64,000 nt of DNA from Chryseobacterium rhizosphaerae (GCF_003385455.1 NZ_QNUF01000009.1:115147-179146); one strand, 5' to 3'; counted from the first letter of the stretch, positions 17,188 to 26,320 are shown. Numbers and translations are program-made. The notes: generated from the letters alone by a model not told the origin.

Positions 17188-19173
17188 ATGATTTCTAAGC
17201 AGACGATAGATAAAATATTCTCCACAATCAGGGTAGAAGAGATTGTGGGTGAGTATGTGCAGTTGAAAAGGGCAGGATCTAACTTTAAAGGGCTAAGCCC
17301 GTTTCATGAAGAGAAATCTCCAAGTTTTGTAGTTTCACCAAGTAAACAGATCTGGAAGGATTTCTCAACAGGCAAAGGAGGTACAGCCATCTCTTTCCTG
17401 ATGGAAATTGAAAATTTCACTTATCCTGAAGCACTTCGCCATGCAGCCAAGAAGTACGGAATTGAAATTGAAGAAGATCTGCGTGAAATTTCCGAAGAAG
17501 CCAAGCATGCGCAGACAGAAAAAGACCTTCTGTATAAAATCCATGAAGTGGCTAATAATTATTTTCAGGAAATCCTTTGGGATGCTGAAGATGGAAGAAG
17601 CATAGGGCTGGCTTATTTTAAGGAGCGTGAGCTTAGAGATGATATCATCAAGAAATTCCAGCTGGGATACTCTCCTGAAAAGAAAAATGCTTTTACAGCC
17701 TATGCAGAGGAAAAAGGATATTCTAAAGAAATTCTGGAGAAATCGGGACTTTCTATTTTCCCTGAAAATGCTCCGGCGGGAATAGACCGCTTCCGGGAAA
17801 GGGTTATCTTTCCGATTCACAGTTTTTCAGGAAGGGTTTTAGGTTTTGGTGCCAGAATTCTTAAAAGCAATGTCAAAACAGCCAAATATCTCAATTCCCC
17901 GGAAACAGAGATCTACCATAAATCGAATGTTCTTTACGGACTAAACCAGAGCAAGCAGGCCATTTCGAGAAAGAATACCTGTCTTTTGGTGGAAGGATAT
18001 ATGGATGTGATTTCACTTCATATGTCCGGAATTGAAAACGTGGTAGCCAGTTCCGGAACTTCCCTGACGACGGAGCAGATTAAGCTGATTAAAAGGCTGA
18101 CGGAAAATGTAACCATTCTTTTTGATGGTGATAATGCTGGAATTAAAGCCAGTTTCCGAAGCATTGATATGCTTTTGACGGAAGGTATGAATATCCGTGT
18201 ACTGCTTTTCCCGGATGGAGATGATCCCGATTCTTTTGCCCGAAAACATCCACAGGACTACGTTGAAAAATACATCGAAAATGAAGCGATGGATTTTATC
18301 GATTTTAAGGCTGAAATCCTGTTAAAAGATGCCGGTACCGATCCTATCAAAAAAGCTGAGGCAATACGGAATATTGTAAAGTCGGTTTCTTTTGTTCAGA
18401 ACGCACTGAAAAGGGAAGTCTATCTTAAGGAAGTATCCAATAAATTTGGTCTTTCTGAGCAGAGTCTTTTCAACGAACTTGACGTTCAGAAACAGATCAC
18501 ACAGAACCAGACCCATCATGTTCAGCAACAGCAGAAAGAAAGTGCCCCTCCGAAGATGGAGATTGTACCTTTGGATAAGGAGAAAGAAGATCCTTTCCTG
18601 TATGATGTTCTGTTTATGGAGAATAAGCTGGTGGATCATATGCTGATGTTTGGAGATATTGTTCTGAAAAGGACAACTGATAACAATGAGGAGTATCAGA
18701 TCACTGTTATTGAAGAAATCCTTCACCATTTTGAAGAGGAACAATATATATTTTTAGTAAAAGAAAATGAAATTATCATTAATCAGGTAAGAGAAGGGAT
18801 TCAAAAGGAAGAGCTCAGAAGTGGAAACTTTTTTGTATCTTTTATGGACGAAGACATTACCACAAAGGTTGTTGACGCGTTGATTCCTCTCGATGATCTG
18901 GAAAACTGGGCGTCGAGAAATATTTATCCTCCCAATTATGGTGATAAAGTGGCAGATCAGGTAAGAGGTGATGTATTATTGCATAAATACAGATATATTG
19001 ATTATCTGATAAAAGAGACGGCAAAAGAACTGGATCAGTACAGCGATAATGATGAGACTAAATACTATGATCTGATTAAAAAAATTACCCTGCTGAAACA
19101 GGCTTCCATACGGTTGAGCGCTATTATTGAGTATTCGCCGATTAAAGGGATCTATGGCGGCAGAAATAGATAG
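17188..19173 (+). CDS. dnaG: DNA primase with substituted zinc ligands
   Basis: 661-residue DnaG, which makes RNA primers for replication. The zinc-ribbon region is recognisable (FKGLSPFHEEKSPSF...KQIWKDFSTGKGG), but three of four ligands are replaced: Ser37, Asp58 and Thr61 stand where Cys is usual, and only His40 remains. The TOPRIM catalytic core is intact, with VEGYMDV, ASSGTSLT and FDGDNAG carrying the acidic residues. A Gln-rich linker (QNQTHHVQQQQ, about residues 437-448) precedes the C-terminal helicase-binding domain. It lies 112 bases upstream of clpP on the same strand. Confidence 0.95.
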   Translation: MISKQTIDKIFSTIRVEEIVGEYVQLKRAGSNFKGLSPFHEEKSPSFVVSPSKQIWKDFSTGKGGTAISFLMEIENFTYPEALRHAAKKYGIEIEEDLREISEEAKHAQTEKDLLYKIHEVANNYFQEILWDAEDGRSIGLAYFKERELRDDIIKKFQLGYSPEKKNAFTAYAEEKGYSKEILEKSGLSIFPENAPAGIDRFRERVIFPIHSFSGRVLGFGARILKSNVKTAKYLNSPETEIYHKSNVLYGLNQSKQAISRKNTCLLVEGYMDVISLHMSGIENVVASSGTSLTTEQIKLIKRLTENVTILFDGDNAGIKASFRSIDMLLTEGMNIRVLLFPDGDDPDSFARKHPQDYVEKYIENEAMDFIDFKAEILLKDAGTDPIKKAEAIRNIVKSVSFVQNALKREVYLKEVSNKFGLSEQSLFNELDVQKQITQNQTHHVQQQQKESAPPKMEIVPLDKEKEDPFLYDVLFMENKLVDHMLMFGDIVLKRTTDNNEEYQITVIEEILHHFEEEQYIFLVKENEIIINQVREGIQKEELRSGNFFVSFMDEDITTKVVDALIPLDDLENWASRNIYPPNYGDKVADQVRGDVLLHKYRYIDYLIKETAKELDQYSDNDETKYYDLIKKITLLKQASIRLSAIIEYSPIKGIYGGRNR

Positions 19174-19285
19174 TTTATGGACAGATATATTCCTGTTCTG
19201 TGACAAAAAGTCTCATAAAATTTTAGGAATAAATATTGTAATTTAAACTTCGAGAATATTTGTTAAAATAATACATAATAGAAAT

Positions 19286-19972
19286 ATGGACATTAAAAAG
19301 GACTTCAGAGATTTCTCTGTAAAACATTTAGGAAACAGCGGTTTGGTTACCGATCAGTATATGGGAATGTATGGCCCAACGAATCTTACACCGTACATCA
19401 TGGAAGAAAGAAGATTAAACGTTGCTCAGATGGACGTTTTCTCACGTTTGATGATGGACAGGATTATCTTTCTTGGAACAGGAATTGACGATCAGGTAGC
19501 CAATATTGTTACGGCTCAGCTTTTATTCTTAGAAAGTGCAGATCCGTCAAAAGATATTCAGATCTATATCAACTCTCCGGGAGGTAGTGTTTATGCCGGA
19601 TTAGGAATTTATGACACCATGCAGATCATTAAGCCTGATGTAGCAACAATCTGTACGGGTATGGCTGCTTCAATGGGAGCTGTATTATTAGTAGCAGGAG
19701 AAAAAGGAAAACGTTCTGCTCTTAAGCATTCAAGAGTAATGATTCACCAGCCTTCAGGAGGTGCACAAGGGGTTGCTTCTGATATGGAAATCAACTTAAG
19801 AGAGATGTTGAAATTAAAGCAGGAGCTTTATGAGATTATCGGACATCACTCAGGACAAACTTATGAGTGGGTTGAAAAATCGTCTGACAGAGACTACTGG
19901 ATGACTTCTGAAGAAGCTAAAGGCTACGGAATGGTAGATGAGGTTTTACAGAGATCAACAGAGAAAAAATAA
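19286..19972 (+). CDS. clpP: ATP-dependent Clp protease proteolytic subunit
   Basis: 228-residue ClpP, the barrel protease that works with ClpX/ClpA-type unfoldases. The catalytic triad is in place: Ser129 in GMAASMGA, His154 in MIHQPSGG and an Asp near 203 in SDRDYW. The N-terminal stretch before the mature core (about 40 residues, ending YIMEERRLN) is longer than in E. coli, as is common in Bacteroidota. An intrinsic terminator follows directly. Confidence 0.96.
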   Translation: MDIKKDFRDFSVKHLGNSGLVTDQYMGMYGPTNLTPYIMEERRLNVAQMDVFSRLMMDRIIFLGTGIDDQVANIVTAQLLFLESADPSKDIQIYINSPGGSVYAGLGIYDTMQIIKPDVATICTGMAASMGAVLLVAGEKGKRSALKHSRVMIHQPSGGAQGVASDMEINLREMLKLKQELYEIIGHHSGQTYEWVEKSSDRDYWMTSEEAKGYGMVDEVLQRSTEKK

Positions 19973-19990
19973 TCGATGCTGGAAATCGGA

Positions 19991-20020
19991 AAAAAACGCA
20001 CCAATACGGTGCGTTTTTTT
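19991..20020 (+). terminator. Terminator after clpP
   Basis: Stem ACGCACC / GGTGCGT, extended by A:T pairs, with a 5-base loop and a run of seven T, lies about 20 bases after the clpP stop. It also separates clpP from the convergent T9SS gene. Confidence 0.9.
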
Positions 20021-20060
20021 GTTTTATCATTGTATGAAAAAGCATTTCATATATGATGTT

Positions 20061-21179
20061 CTATTTCTTGATGATCTTGTGGATGGTTGAAGTATTTGCT
20101 GTTTTCATCTCAACAAAATAAATTCCGGCAGCCAAAGAATGAATATCAATCTTTGTGGACTGGGAAGTGATTACTTTTTGACCTAAAGAAGAATAGATAT
20201 TGATTTCCGTATATTTTTCAGGAGATTCAATCTGAATAAAATGACTCGCCGGGTTAGGATGAATACTGAATTTTTTCTTTGTGGCAGAAGAAACACCTAA
20301 TGTGGAATCGGCTGCTTCCGTAGGGGTAAATGGTCTTCTCTGTCCGAAGCTTATACCCATCCAGTCATTATTGGCTAGCTGAATCTGAGAAAGTTCAGAC
20401 TTCTTTTGCCAGCTTGAGAGGTCTTTACCTTTATATAATTTCCAACTGTCTGCTCCTGTGGCATTTCCTGTAAAATTATTCAATGACAGAGCAGAAATCT
20501 GGCTGTTTGATGAGGTAAAATTAAAATAAGAGGCTTGAGACTGGATCAGTTGTAAGGCCTGCTCAGCAGTGATGCTTCCGTTATATTTAATTCCAAACAC
20601 AAAAGAATCTGCATTTCCGTTTGACTGATTGGTACCAAAATCAACCACTACCAAACTTTTATTGGTTCCTGTTCCTATCCAATTGGTGATTTGCGAAGAT
20701 GCATACCATTGAGAGCTGTAAGCGGGTACAGGAGTAGATGGTGGAGTGTCAATCTGGACATCATCAGATCCATAGGTAATACCAAACCATAGCCCGTCTG
20801 TTAAAGTAACAGAGCCTGCACCATTATTGTTATTAGACATATTTTCTGCACTTGGTCCGAACCATGGAATCCAGGAATCATCTGTGCCTGGAGCATGGTG
20901 GTTATATTTGAAACTGTAAAGAAATCCTGAAAGAATATCAGCTTCCATTTTAGGCTCTGCTGCAACAATAGCATTGATCATGTCTTCTGCCATTAGATTA
21001 TCACCGTCAAAACGATATCCCCATGCATAAGAAGTAGGAGAATTAGTATCGTTAAAATCTGCAATGAAATAGGCCTTCTTTGAACCTGTTCCTACCCAAA
21101 ACTTAATGTTGTTCTCTGTAAATTGGGCAGACAAAAACTGCATAAAAAGCAGTAAGAAAAAAAAATAGATTTTTCTCAT
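20061..21179 (-). CDS. T9SS-sorted protein with two related domains, B12-riboswitch controlled
   Basis: 372 residues: a signal peptide ending near FLSAQ, then two related domains. The first runs about 22-150 (FWVGTGSKKAYFIADFN, SYAWGYRFDG, DGLWFGITYG) and the second about 160-290 (NWIGTGTNKSLVVVDFG, SFVFGIKYNG, NDWMGISFGQ). The last ~75 residues are a type A T9SS sorting domain (IHPNPASHFIQIES, YSSLGQKV, LAAGIYFVEMK), so the protein is exported and probably cell-surface attached. The only upstream element is a cobalamin riboswitch, so it should be made when cobalamin is scarce. That suggests a role in corrinoid capture, but no ligand site is known. It is monocistronic. Confidence 0.85.
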   Translation of the reverse strand: MRKIYFFFLLLFMQFLSAQFTENNIKFWVGTGSKKAYFIADFNDTNSPTSYAWGYRFDGDNLMAEDMINAIVAAEPKMEADILSGFLYSFKYNHHAPGTDDSWIPWFGPSAENMSNNNNGAGSVTLTDGLWFGITYGSDDVQIDTPPSTPVPAYSSQWYASSQITNWIGTGTNKSLVVVDFGTNQSNGNADSFVFGIKYNGSITAEQALQLIQSQASYFNFTSSNSQISALSLNNFTGNATGADSWKLYKGKDLSSWQKKSELSQIQLANNDWMGISFGQRRPFTPTEAADSTLGVSSATKKKFSIHPNPASHFIQIESPEKYTEINIYSSLGQKVITSQSTKIDIHSLAAGIYFVEMKTANTSTIHKIIKK

Positions 21180-21204
21180 GATATAATTAAATTAAAGTTT
21201 TATT

Positions 21205-21425
21205 CCCGAAACTTACCTACAGGAGAAGTGGTTATACTCACAATCCCTGAAGTGGCAATGGATAAGGCAGGTCTCCTGGCTTGCATCCTATAGCACACCT
21301 TCCCGGATCAGGAATCCAGTGGTCGTATTGTGCTATAAGTAAAACAGCTTACAGTTGCGGGTACAGCTCAAGAATTGAGTTTTATTCTCACTTGATTCCC
21401 TATTAATGAACAGTGTTCAACCTTA
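21205..21425 (-). promoter_or_regulatory. Cobalamin riboswitch
   Basis: Read on the minus strand the segment holds the conserved pieces of the B12 aptamer in order: GGGAATCAAGTG, GCTGTACCCGCAACTGTAA, and the B12 box AGCCAGGAGACCTGCC (plus-strand 21266-21281). The last is followed by the pairing partners near the start of the T9SS gene. A TATATTTG promoter box lies just upstream. Orientation and spacing place it in the leader of the gene at 20061-21179. Cobalamin binding normally switches such genes off. The outer boundaries are approximate. Confidence 0.93.
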
Positions 21426-21433
21426 AAACGCTG

Positions 21434-21441
21434 CAAATATA
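21434..21441 (-). promoter_or_regulatory. -7 box for riboswitch transcript
   Basis: TATATTTG on the minus strand is an exact match to the Bacteroidota TAnnTTTG box and lies about 10 bases upstream of the riboswitch aptamer. Confidence 0.6.
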
Positions 21442-21698
21442 TCATATAAATTTTTGTATCCTGTTTTGTGAATTATATTCCAGTTTTTATATTTCTCCTA
21501 AAGCTGAATAGCTTTTAAAGCTATGTTTTTTTGAATTGATAATTAAATTAAAGGTCTTGTTAGGTTTTCGGATTGAAACCAAAAGTTTTATTGTTTATAT
21601 TAAATTCATTTTCATGGTTCCATTGTTAAAATACAATTATCATTATATTCAAGATCAGTTTACAATCAATTTATATTTTCGCAGCCATAAAAGAGAAT

Positions 21699-22961
21699 AT
21701 GAAAAGACTGCTACTATCTGCATTTGTGTTAACGGCGCTGGCATCCTGTAAAGATGATGACACCACCAGTAACCAGGAGATTAATTATTCTAAGCTTCCA
21801 CAGGAATTTGCTTTTTCAAAATTGGCTACTATCAATGGAGTAGATGTGATCAACGGAGGATTTGGATCCGGAGCAGCGGCCCATCCTACAAGAAAAGGAG
21901 AATTCTATGTCATTACAGACCGTGGTCCGAATACAGACTACTTAAGCGGTAAAAAATTTCTTGCCCCTAATTTTACCCCAACGATTATGCATTTTAAGAT
22001 CAATGCTGAAGGTAATATTGAGGTCATTCAATATATTAAACTTAAAAATCCGGCAGGGCAGCCTATCACAGGACTTCCAAATCCTATAGGAATGGGGAGT
22101 ACCGGTGAAGTAGCTTATGATGCTTCAGGAAATGTGTTAGGAACAGATAAATATGGTCTGGACAGTGAAAGTATTGTTGCCGCTCCAGATGGAACATTCT
22201 GGGTTTCTGATGAATATGGTCCGCATATCGTTCATTATAGTGCAGAAGGGGTAGAAATGGAAAGGATAAGCCCGATTGGAGTGAATACGGGAACAAGAAA
22301 ACTCCCTGCAGTTTTAGCCAAAAGAAGGGCCAACAGAGGTATGGAAGGACTTTGTATCACTCCGGATGGAAGAACGCTGGTAGGAACAATGCAGTCGATG
22401 ATGCTGGTTCCCACTAAAGCATTGGCAACCAATACCACGTTAACAAGGATTGTAACATTCGATATTATCACAGGGCAGACGAAACAGTATTTATACAAAC
22501 AGGATGGCGGAGCTTCTGATTCGGTTTGTGATATTACTGCATTAAGTAATAATGAATTCCTGGTGATTGAAAGAGATGGAAATTTCGGAACACAGGGAGG
22601 AATAAAAAAAGTATACAGAATCAATGTATCCGGAGCTACAGACGTCAATGGAACAGATCTGGCAGCGGTAGACGGAATGAAAATTAATAATAAAGCTTTG
22701 GAACAGAGTACCTGGGATGAGATTACGAGTGCCGGAATAAAGCCTGTTTCTAAAAGCCTTGCAGTAGATCTCGTAGCAAAACTGGGCTATGAGCATGATA
22801 AGTTTGAAGGGATTGTTTATTTAGGAAATAACAAACTGGCTGTTTTCAATGATGATGATTTTGGAGTGGTAGATGATGGAAACGGAAACCCTAAAGCCAA
22901 AATTCTTCCTAAAACAGGGAAGGTAGACAAAGGAACGATGTATGTAGTCGATATTCAATAA
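21699..22961 (+). CDS. Phytase-like esterase lipoprotein
   Basis: 420 residues with a lipoprotein signal (MKRLLLSAFVLTALASC, Cys17 as lipobox). The mature part is of the esterase-like-activity-of-phytase family: repeated beta-propeller-like strands with SGAAAHPTRKGEFYVITDRGPN, DEYGPHIVHYS and an FNDDDFGV acidic cluster near the end that may bind metal. Substrate unknown; phosphodiester or phytate-type compounds are the family's guess. It has its own promoter region and a strong terminator, divergent from the B12-regulated gene. Confidence 0.85.
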   Translation: MKRLLLSAFVLTALASCKDDDTTSNQEINYSKLPQEFAFSKLATINGVDVINGGFGSGAAAHPTRKGEFYVITDRGPNTDYLSGKKFLAPNFTPTIMHFKINAEGNIEVIQYIKLKNPAGQPITGLPNPIGMGSTGEVAYDASGNVLGTDKYGLDSESIVAAPDGTFWVSDEYGPHIVHYSAEGVEMERISPIGVNTGTRKLPAVLAKRRANRGMEGLCITPDGRTLVGTMQSMMLVPTKALATNTTLTRIVTFDIITGQTKQYLYKQDGGASDSVCDITALSNNEFLVIERDGNFGTQGGIKKVYRINVSGATDVNGTDLAAVDGMKINNKALEQSTWDEITSAGIKPVSKSLAVDLVAKLGYEHDKFEGIVYLGNNKLAVFNDDDFGVVDDGNGNPKAKILPKTGKVDKGTMYVVDIQ

Positions 22962-22978
22962 TTAGATTTTTTTTAAAG

Positions 22979-23012
22979 AAAACGGCGGAATCGAAGATTC
23001 CGCCGTTTTTAT
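22979..23012 (+). terminator. Terminator after phytase-like gene
   Basis: A 12-bp G/C-rich stem (AACGGCGGAATC / GATTCCGCCGTT) with a GAA loop and a run of T, directly after the stop codon. Confidence 0.92.
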
Positions 23013-23104
23013 TTGATGAGTTTTATTTGAACTAATAGAAATGAGTTTCAGCTCATACAATCAATTAGTGAAATGCTGCTTAGCTCAAACTCTTTCTTTC
23101 AATA

Positions 23105-23863
23105 TTAATTAAAAGCTTCAATAATCTTAGAGAAATCCTCCAGTTTTAAAGCTGCACCACCGATCAGACCTCCGTCGATATCAGGTTGAGAGAAAATCTC
23201 TTTAGCATTGTCAGGTTTTACAGAACCTCCATAAAGGATAGAAACCTCATCTGCAACTTCCTGTCCGTATTTTGCAGCAATGATACTTCTGATGTGTGCA
23301 TGGATTTCCTGAGCCTGTTCCGGGCTTGCCGTTTCTCCTGTTCCAATAGCCCAAACCGGTTCATAAGCAATCACTACTTTCTTGATTTCTTCAGCGGAAA
23401 GAGTGAAAAGTGCTACTTCAGTCTGGTTTTTTACAACCTCAAAGTGTTGCCCTGCTTTTCTCTGCTCAAGGGTTTCTCCGTTGCAGTATACAGGAATAAG
23501 ACCTTTGTCAAGGGCTAATTTGATTTTTCTGTTACAGTGAGAATCTGTTTCTCCGTGATACTGTCTTCTTTCAGAGTGACCGATCAGTGATCCCGTTGCA
23601 TCAATGGATTCCAGCATATCTACAGAAATCTCACCCGTATAGGCTCCACTTTCATGCTCGCTCACATCCTGAGAGAATACTCCGATCTCATCCTTTTCAA
23701 AGATGTCTTTTGCCATCATTAAGTATAAAGCCGGTGGAGCAATCCAAACCTCACAGTTTGTTGTATTGTTGTTTTTATAGCTTAGTAACTGAATCATTAA
23801 TTGTTGTGCATCAATTACATTTTTGTTCATTTTCCAGTTTCCTGCAACTATTTTTCTTCTCAT
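23105..23863 (-). CDS. tpiA: Triosephosphate isomerase
   Basis: 252-residue TIM barrel that interconverts dihydroxyacetone phosphate and glyceraldehyde 3-phosphate. Catalytic residues are visible: Lys11 in GNWKMN, His96 in GHSERR and Glu168 in AYEPVWAIGTG. The phosphate loop GGSVKPDNA and the end GGAALK are standard. It heads toward nothing on its own strand downstream and follows the TerB-like gene in a Bacteroidota gene neighbourhood with BT_3928, DUF1599 and folP. Confidence 0.97.
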   Translation of the reverse strand: MRRKIVAGNWKMNKNVIDAQQLMIQLLSYKNNNTTNCEVWIAPPALYLMMAKDIFEKDEIGVFSQDVSEHESGAYTGEISVDMLESIDATGSLIGHSERRQYHGETDSHCNRKIKLALDKGLIPVYCNGETLEQRKAGQHFEVVKNQTEVALFTLSAEEIKKVVIAYEPVWAIGTGETASPEQAQEIHAHIRSIIAAKYGQEVADEVSILYGGSVKPDNAKEIFSQPDIDGGLIGGAALKLEDFSKIIEAFN

Positions 23864-23919
23864 AAGATTTATTTATTTTACTTTTTAATTTCTTGATTTA
23901 TTTGCTTTTTGAAGATATT

Positions 23920-24270
23920 TTAAGCCAATCCCCATAAATTTTTCAGAAGGACATAGAAGGTATGCTCTTCTTCTGTCACCTTATTGTCTGCTTTGATCAA
24001 TGATTTTGCAAACTGAACAAATTTTAGTCGTTCATCTTCGGTAGAATCATCAAGGAAGCATCTTCCATGAAATTCAAAGTGATCTTTCCATTCTTCAGGC
24101 TGTAAAAGAGCAAGAGTATCAAGCTCATTGTCCAGGTTCATTCTGAATGGAAATTCATCAGCCAGATATTGCTGTACAAGCATTCCTTCTTCAGGAGCGA
24201 ACTCTCCGTCTACAGAAGAAAGGATCATTAATAAGTGATATCCGGCGATAGATTTATTTGATTTTTGCAT
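23920..24270 (-). CDS. TerB-like helical protein
   Basis: 116 residues, all-helical and acidic, resembling the TerB / DjlA N-terminal fold (SVDGEFAPEEGMLVQQYL near the start and ADNKVTEEEHTFYVLL near the end as paired acidic helix-turn repeats). There is no signal peptide. It lies between a BT_3928-like gene and tpiA, all on the minus strand. Its function in this family is unknown, and the tellurite link of TerB should not be assumed. Confidence 0.65.
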   Translation of the reverse strand: MQKSNKSIAGYHLLMILSSVDGEFAPEEGMLVQQYLADEFPFRMNLDNELDTLALLQPEEWKDHFEFHGRCFLDDSTEDERLKFVQFAKSLIKADNKVTEEEHTFYVLLKNLWGLA

Positions 24271-24348
24271 GTGTTGTTGAATATTTTAGTGTTTAAAGAT
24301 GGTCGTTGATAGTGATCAATGCTCAATCTATCACCTCCCATTTATATT
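24271..24348. repeat. Degenerate heptad-phased gap
   Basis: The short gap between the TerB-like and BT_3928-like genes reads partly as loosely similar 7-base units (GTTGATA GTGATCA ATGCTCA ATCTATC). It may be a weak, decayed copy of the heptad element seen at 16.9, 26.1, 49.9 and 51.2 kb. Confidence 0.3.
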
Positions 24349-25458
24349 TTATTGTATATAATCTTTTGCTGGGATTTTGTTTACTATTCTTCCGTTTTTC
24401 AGGATCAGTACAAAAGGGTTACTTCTAGCAATGGTTTTGATAGCCGTTCCATCCATCATTGCATTTTTAATGGTTTTAAAGGTATTCTGATCCGTTGAAA
24501 CTCCATAAATAAGAACTCCTTTTTCAGCATTTACTTTGGCTTCCACTTTCTGAAGAAGATCTGCAGAAACCTCTTTTGGATGGTAAGAGAATACTAAGAT
24601 AGCTTTTGGAGCCTTAATGATCTCCTCAGTAAGCTCCATTCCTGTTGGATCTTCAATCTTAAATTTAACGATTTCAGACTTATAGCCTTCTTTTACCAGG
24701 ACAGATTCATTTTTTCCTTCCTCTATTTTCCATGGAGAACCTTCTGCCCAGTATTTTGTTTCTTTAATATAATCATCCTGATTGACCTTTAAAACCTCCC
24801 CGGTTTTTTGGTTTTTCAGAGAATAAAAAGTCTTATATTCAGAAGGGTTTTTGTTGATTTTTTCTTTTTCGGCTTTCAGATCGGTTCCTACTTTATAATC
24901 ACGGAAATCAATGATCGGCTCATGCATGATTCCCTGTGCCATAATGTAAATCATGACCAAAGAAAAAGCACCAAGAATAATATATCTGAATTTTCCCGAA
25001 TTCTTCTGTGGAGTACTGCTATACTCATCCTTTTTACGGAATTCTTTTCTATACAGGACAAATACAATAATCAGTCCTATCAAAAGGGCAACATCCTTAA
25101 AGAAGCTCTGCCATGGTGTAAACTTAATGGCATCTCCAAAGCATCCACAATCCGTTACTACATTGAAATAGGCGGAATAAAAAGTAAGAAACCCAAAGAA
25201 CACACAAAGGGCTATCAATAAAGACAAGGTTAATTTAAGCTTTAATTTAAGCAGAAGCATAAATCCAAGGAAAAGCTCCAGTACAACAACTATAATTGAA
25301 AACAGCAGTGCAAATTTTTCAAAAAACGGCATATTGAAAACAACAGGTGAGAAATATTCTTCCATTTTGAAAGAAAAACCTACCAGATCCACAGCTTTTA
25401 CAAGGCCTGAAAGGATAAAAATGACTGCAATAATAAAGCGTAATAAACCTTTGATCAT
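24349..25458 (-). CDS. BT_3928-like DoxX-family membrane protein
   Basis: 369 residues. The first ~150 form four hydrophobic segments of DoxX/MauE type (GLLRFIIAVIFILSGLVKAVD, VVVLELFLGFMLLL, then a DCGCFGDAIKFTP Cys loop). A further anchor lies near residue 160, and the C-terminal half looks like a thioredoxin-like or chaperone domain without a CxxC motif. The CGCFGD loop between segments is the type seen in MauE/VKOR-related redox membrane proteins. It starts one base after the DUF1599 stop, so both are co-transcribed. Precise role unknown. Confidence 0.75.
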   Translation of the reverse strand: MIKGLLRFIIAVIFILSGLVKAVDLVGFSFKMEEYFSPVVFNMPFFEKFALLFSIIVVVLELFLGFMLLLKLKLKLTLSLLIALCVFFGFLTFYSAYFNVVTDCGCFGDAIKFTPWQSFFKDVALLIGLIIVFVLYRKEFRKKDEYSSTPQKNSGKFRYIILGAFSLVMIYIMAQGIMHEPIIDFRDYKVGTDLKAEKEKINKNPSEYKTFYSLKNQKTGEVLKVNQDDYIKETKYWAEGSPWKIEEGKNESVLVKEGYKSEIVKFKIEDPTGMELTEEIIKAPKAILVFSYHPKEVSADLLQKVEAKVNAEKGVLIYGVSTDQNTFKTIKNAMMDGTAIKTIARSNPFVLILKNGRIVNKIPAKDYIQ

Positions 25459-25459
25459 A

Positions 25460-26026
25460 TTAAATAGTTTTGGGTTCGAATTGTTTTTCTTGTTCAGAGA
25501 ACTTGATCAGACAGAAAACAGCATAGTTCAGCATATCGAAATAATTGGCATCTAAGCCTTCAGAAACGATAGTTTTTCCCTGATTATCCTCAATCTGTTT
25601 AGTTCTCAGTACTTTTTGATAAATTAAATCTGTAATCGAAGAGATTCTCATATCTCTCCATGCCTCACCATAATCATGATTCTTTCTTTGCATTAATGCC
25701 TTAGCTTCATTGGAATATTTGTCATACAGACCAAGAATTTCTTCTTTATTTTCGTTAAAATCATTGGAAAGACCTTTCTCAAGCTGAATAAGGCCTATTA
25801 TAGAATAATTTACAATAGCAATAAATTCATCTTCCTCACTTTCATCCACCATTTTTTTATCGGTCATCTGAAGCGTACGGATTCTGTTGACTTTGATATA
25901 AATCTGATCCGTTATGGAACTCGGTCTCAAAACCCTCCATGCGGCACCATAATCCTGTAATTTTTTACCGAAAAGATCACGACACTGACTGATAACTTTC
26001 TCGAATTGTACTGACGTTTTTAGCAT
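25460..26026 (-). CDS. DUF1599 (nucleotide modification associated domain 1) protein, duplicated
   Basis: 188 residues made of two copies of the same module: KLQDYGAAWRVLRPSSITDQIYIKVNRIRTLQ-like in the first half and NHDYGEAWRDMRISSITDLIYQKVLRTKQIE-like in the second, about 95 residues apart. The family is known as Nmad1 from its occurrence near DNA-modification systems. In Bacteroidota, however, this duplicated form sits in a housekeeping neighbourhood with folP and tpiA. There is no signal peptide. Its reaction is unknown. Confidence 0.8.
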   Translation of the reverse strand: MLKTSVQFEKVISQCRDLFGKKLQDYGAAWRVLRPSSITDQIYIKVNRIRTLQMTDKKMVDESEEDEFIAIVNYSIIGLIQLEKGLSNDFNENKEEILGLYDKYSNEAKALMQRKNHDYGEAWRDMRISSITDLIYQKVLRTKQIEDNQGKTIVSEGLDANYFDMLNYAVFCLIKFSEQEKQFEPKTI

Positions 26027-26082
26027 AAATTTTCTTAATCTTCCAAATATACGAATTAGCTTTTAGGTAGCAGAATTTTTGG

Positions 26083-26226
26083 TGAGAGAGTTTGATGGGG
26101 CGGGGTTCGAGATTCGGGGTTTTGGGTTCGGAGATGCAAGTGATAAGGTTTAACGGTAAATATTCTCCCACTTATATCTGATGTCTGATGTCTGACATCT
26201 TGATTCTTGGTTCTTGATTCTTAATT
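26083..26226. repeat. Heptad-phased intergenic repeat, site B
   Basis: In the divergent gap between the DUF1599 gene and folP about 140 bp keep a 7-base phase: GGGTTCG AGATTCG, later GATGTCT GATGTCT GACATCT TGATTCT TGGTTCT TGATTCT TAATTCT. Units are G-rich at the left and pyrimidine-rich at the right. It shares GGGGTTCGAGAT, TCTGATGTCTGAT and TCTTGGTTCTTGA with site D at 49.9 kb. Confidence 0.78.
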
Positions 26227-26320
26227 CTTTGCTGAAAAAAATCACCTACAGTTACTACCTCACTTGGCTGATATCTCACATTTGCAATATCTTTATTACT
26301 CTCAAATCCCAATTAGTTCT

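Noticed and set aside
24349..25458. BT_3928-like protein as a TlpA-type thioredoxin
   Set aside because: No CxxC active site in the C-terminal half; only the DoxX-like membrane part is clear.
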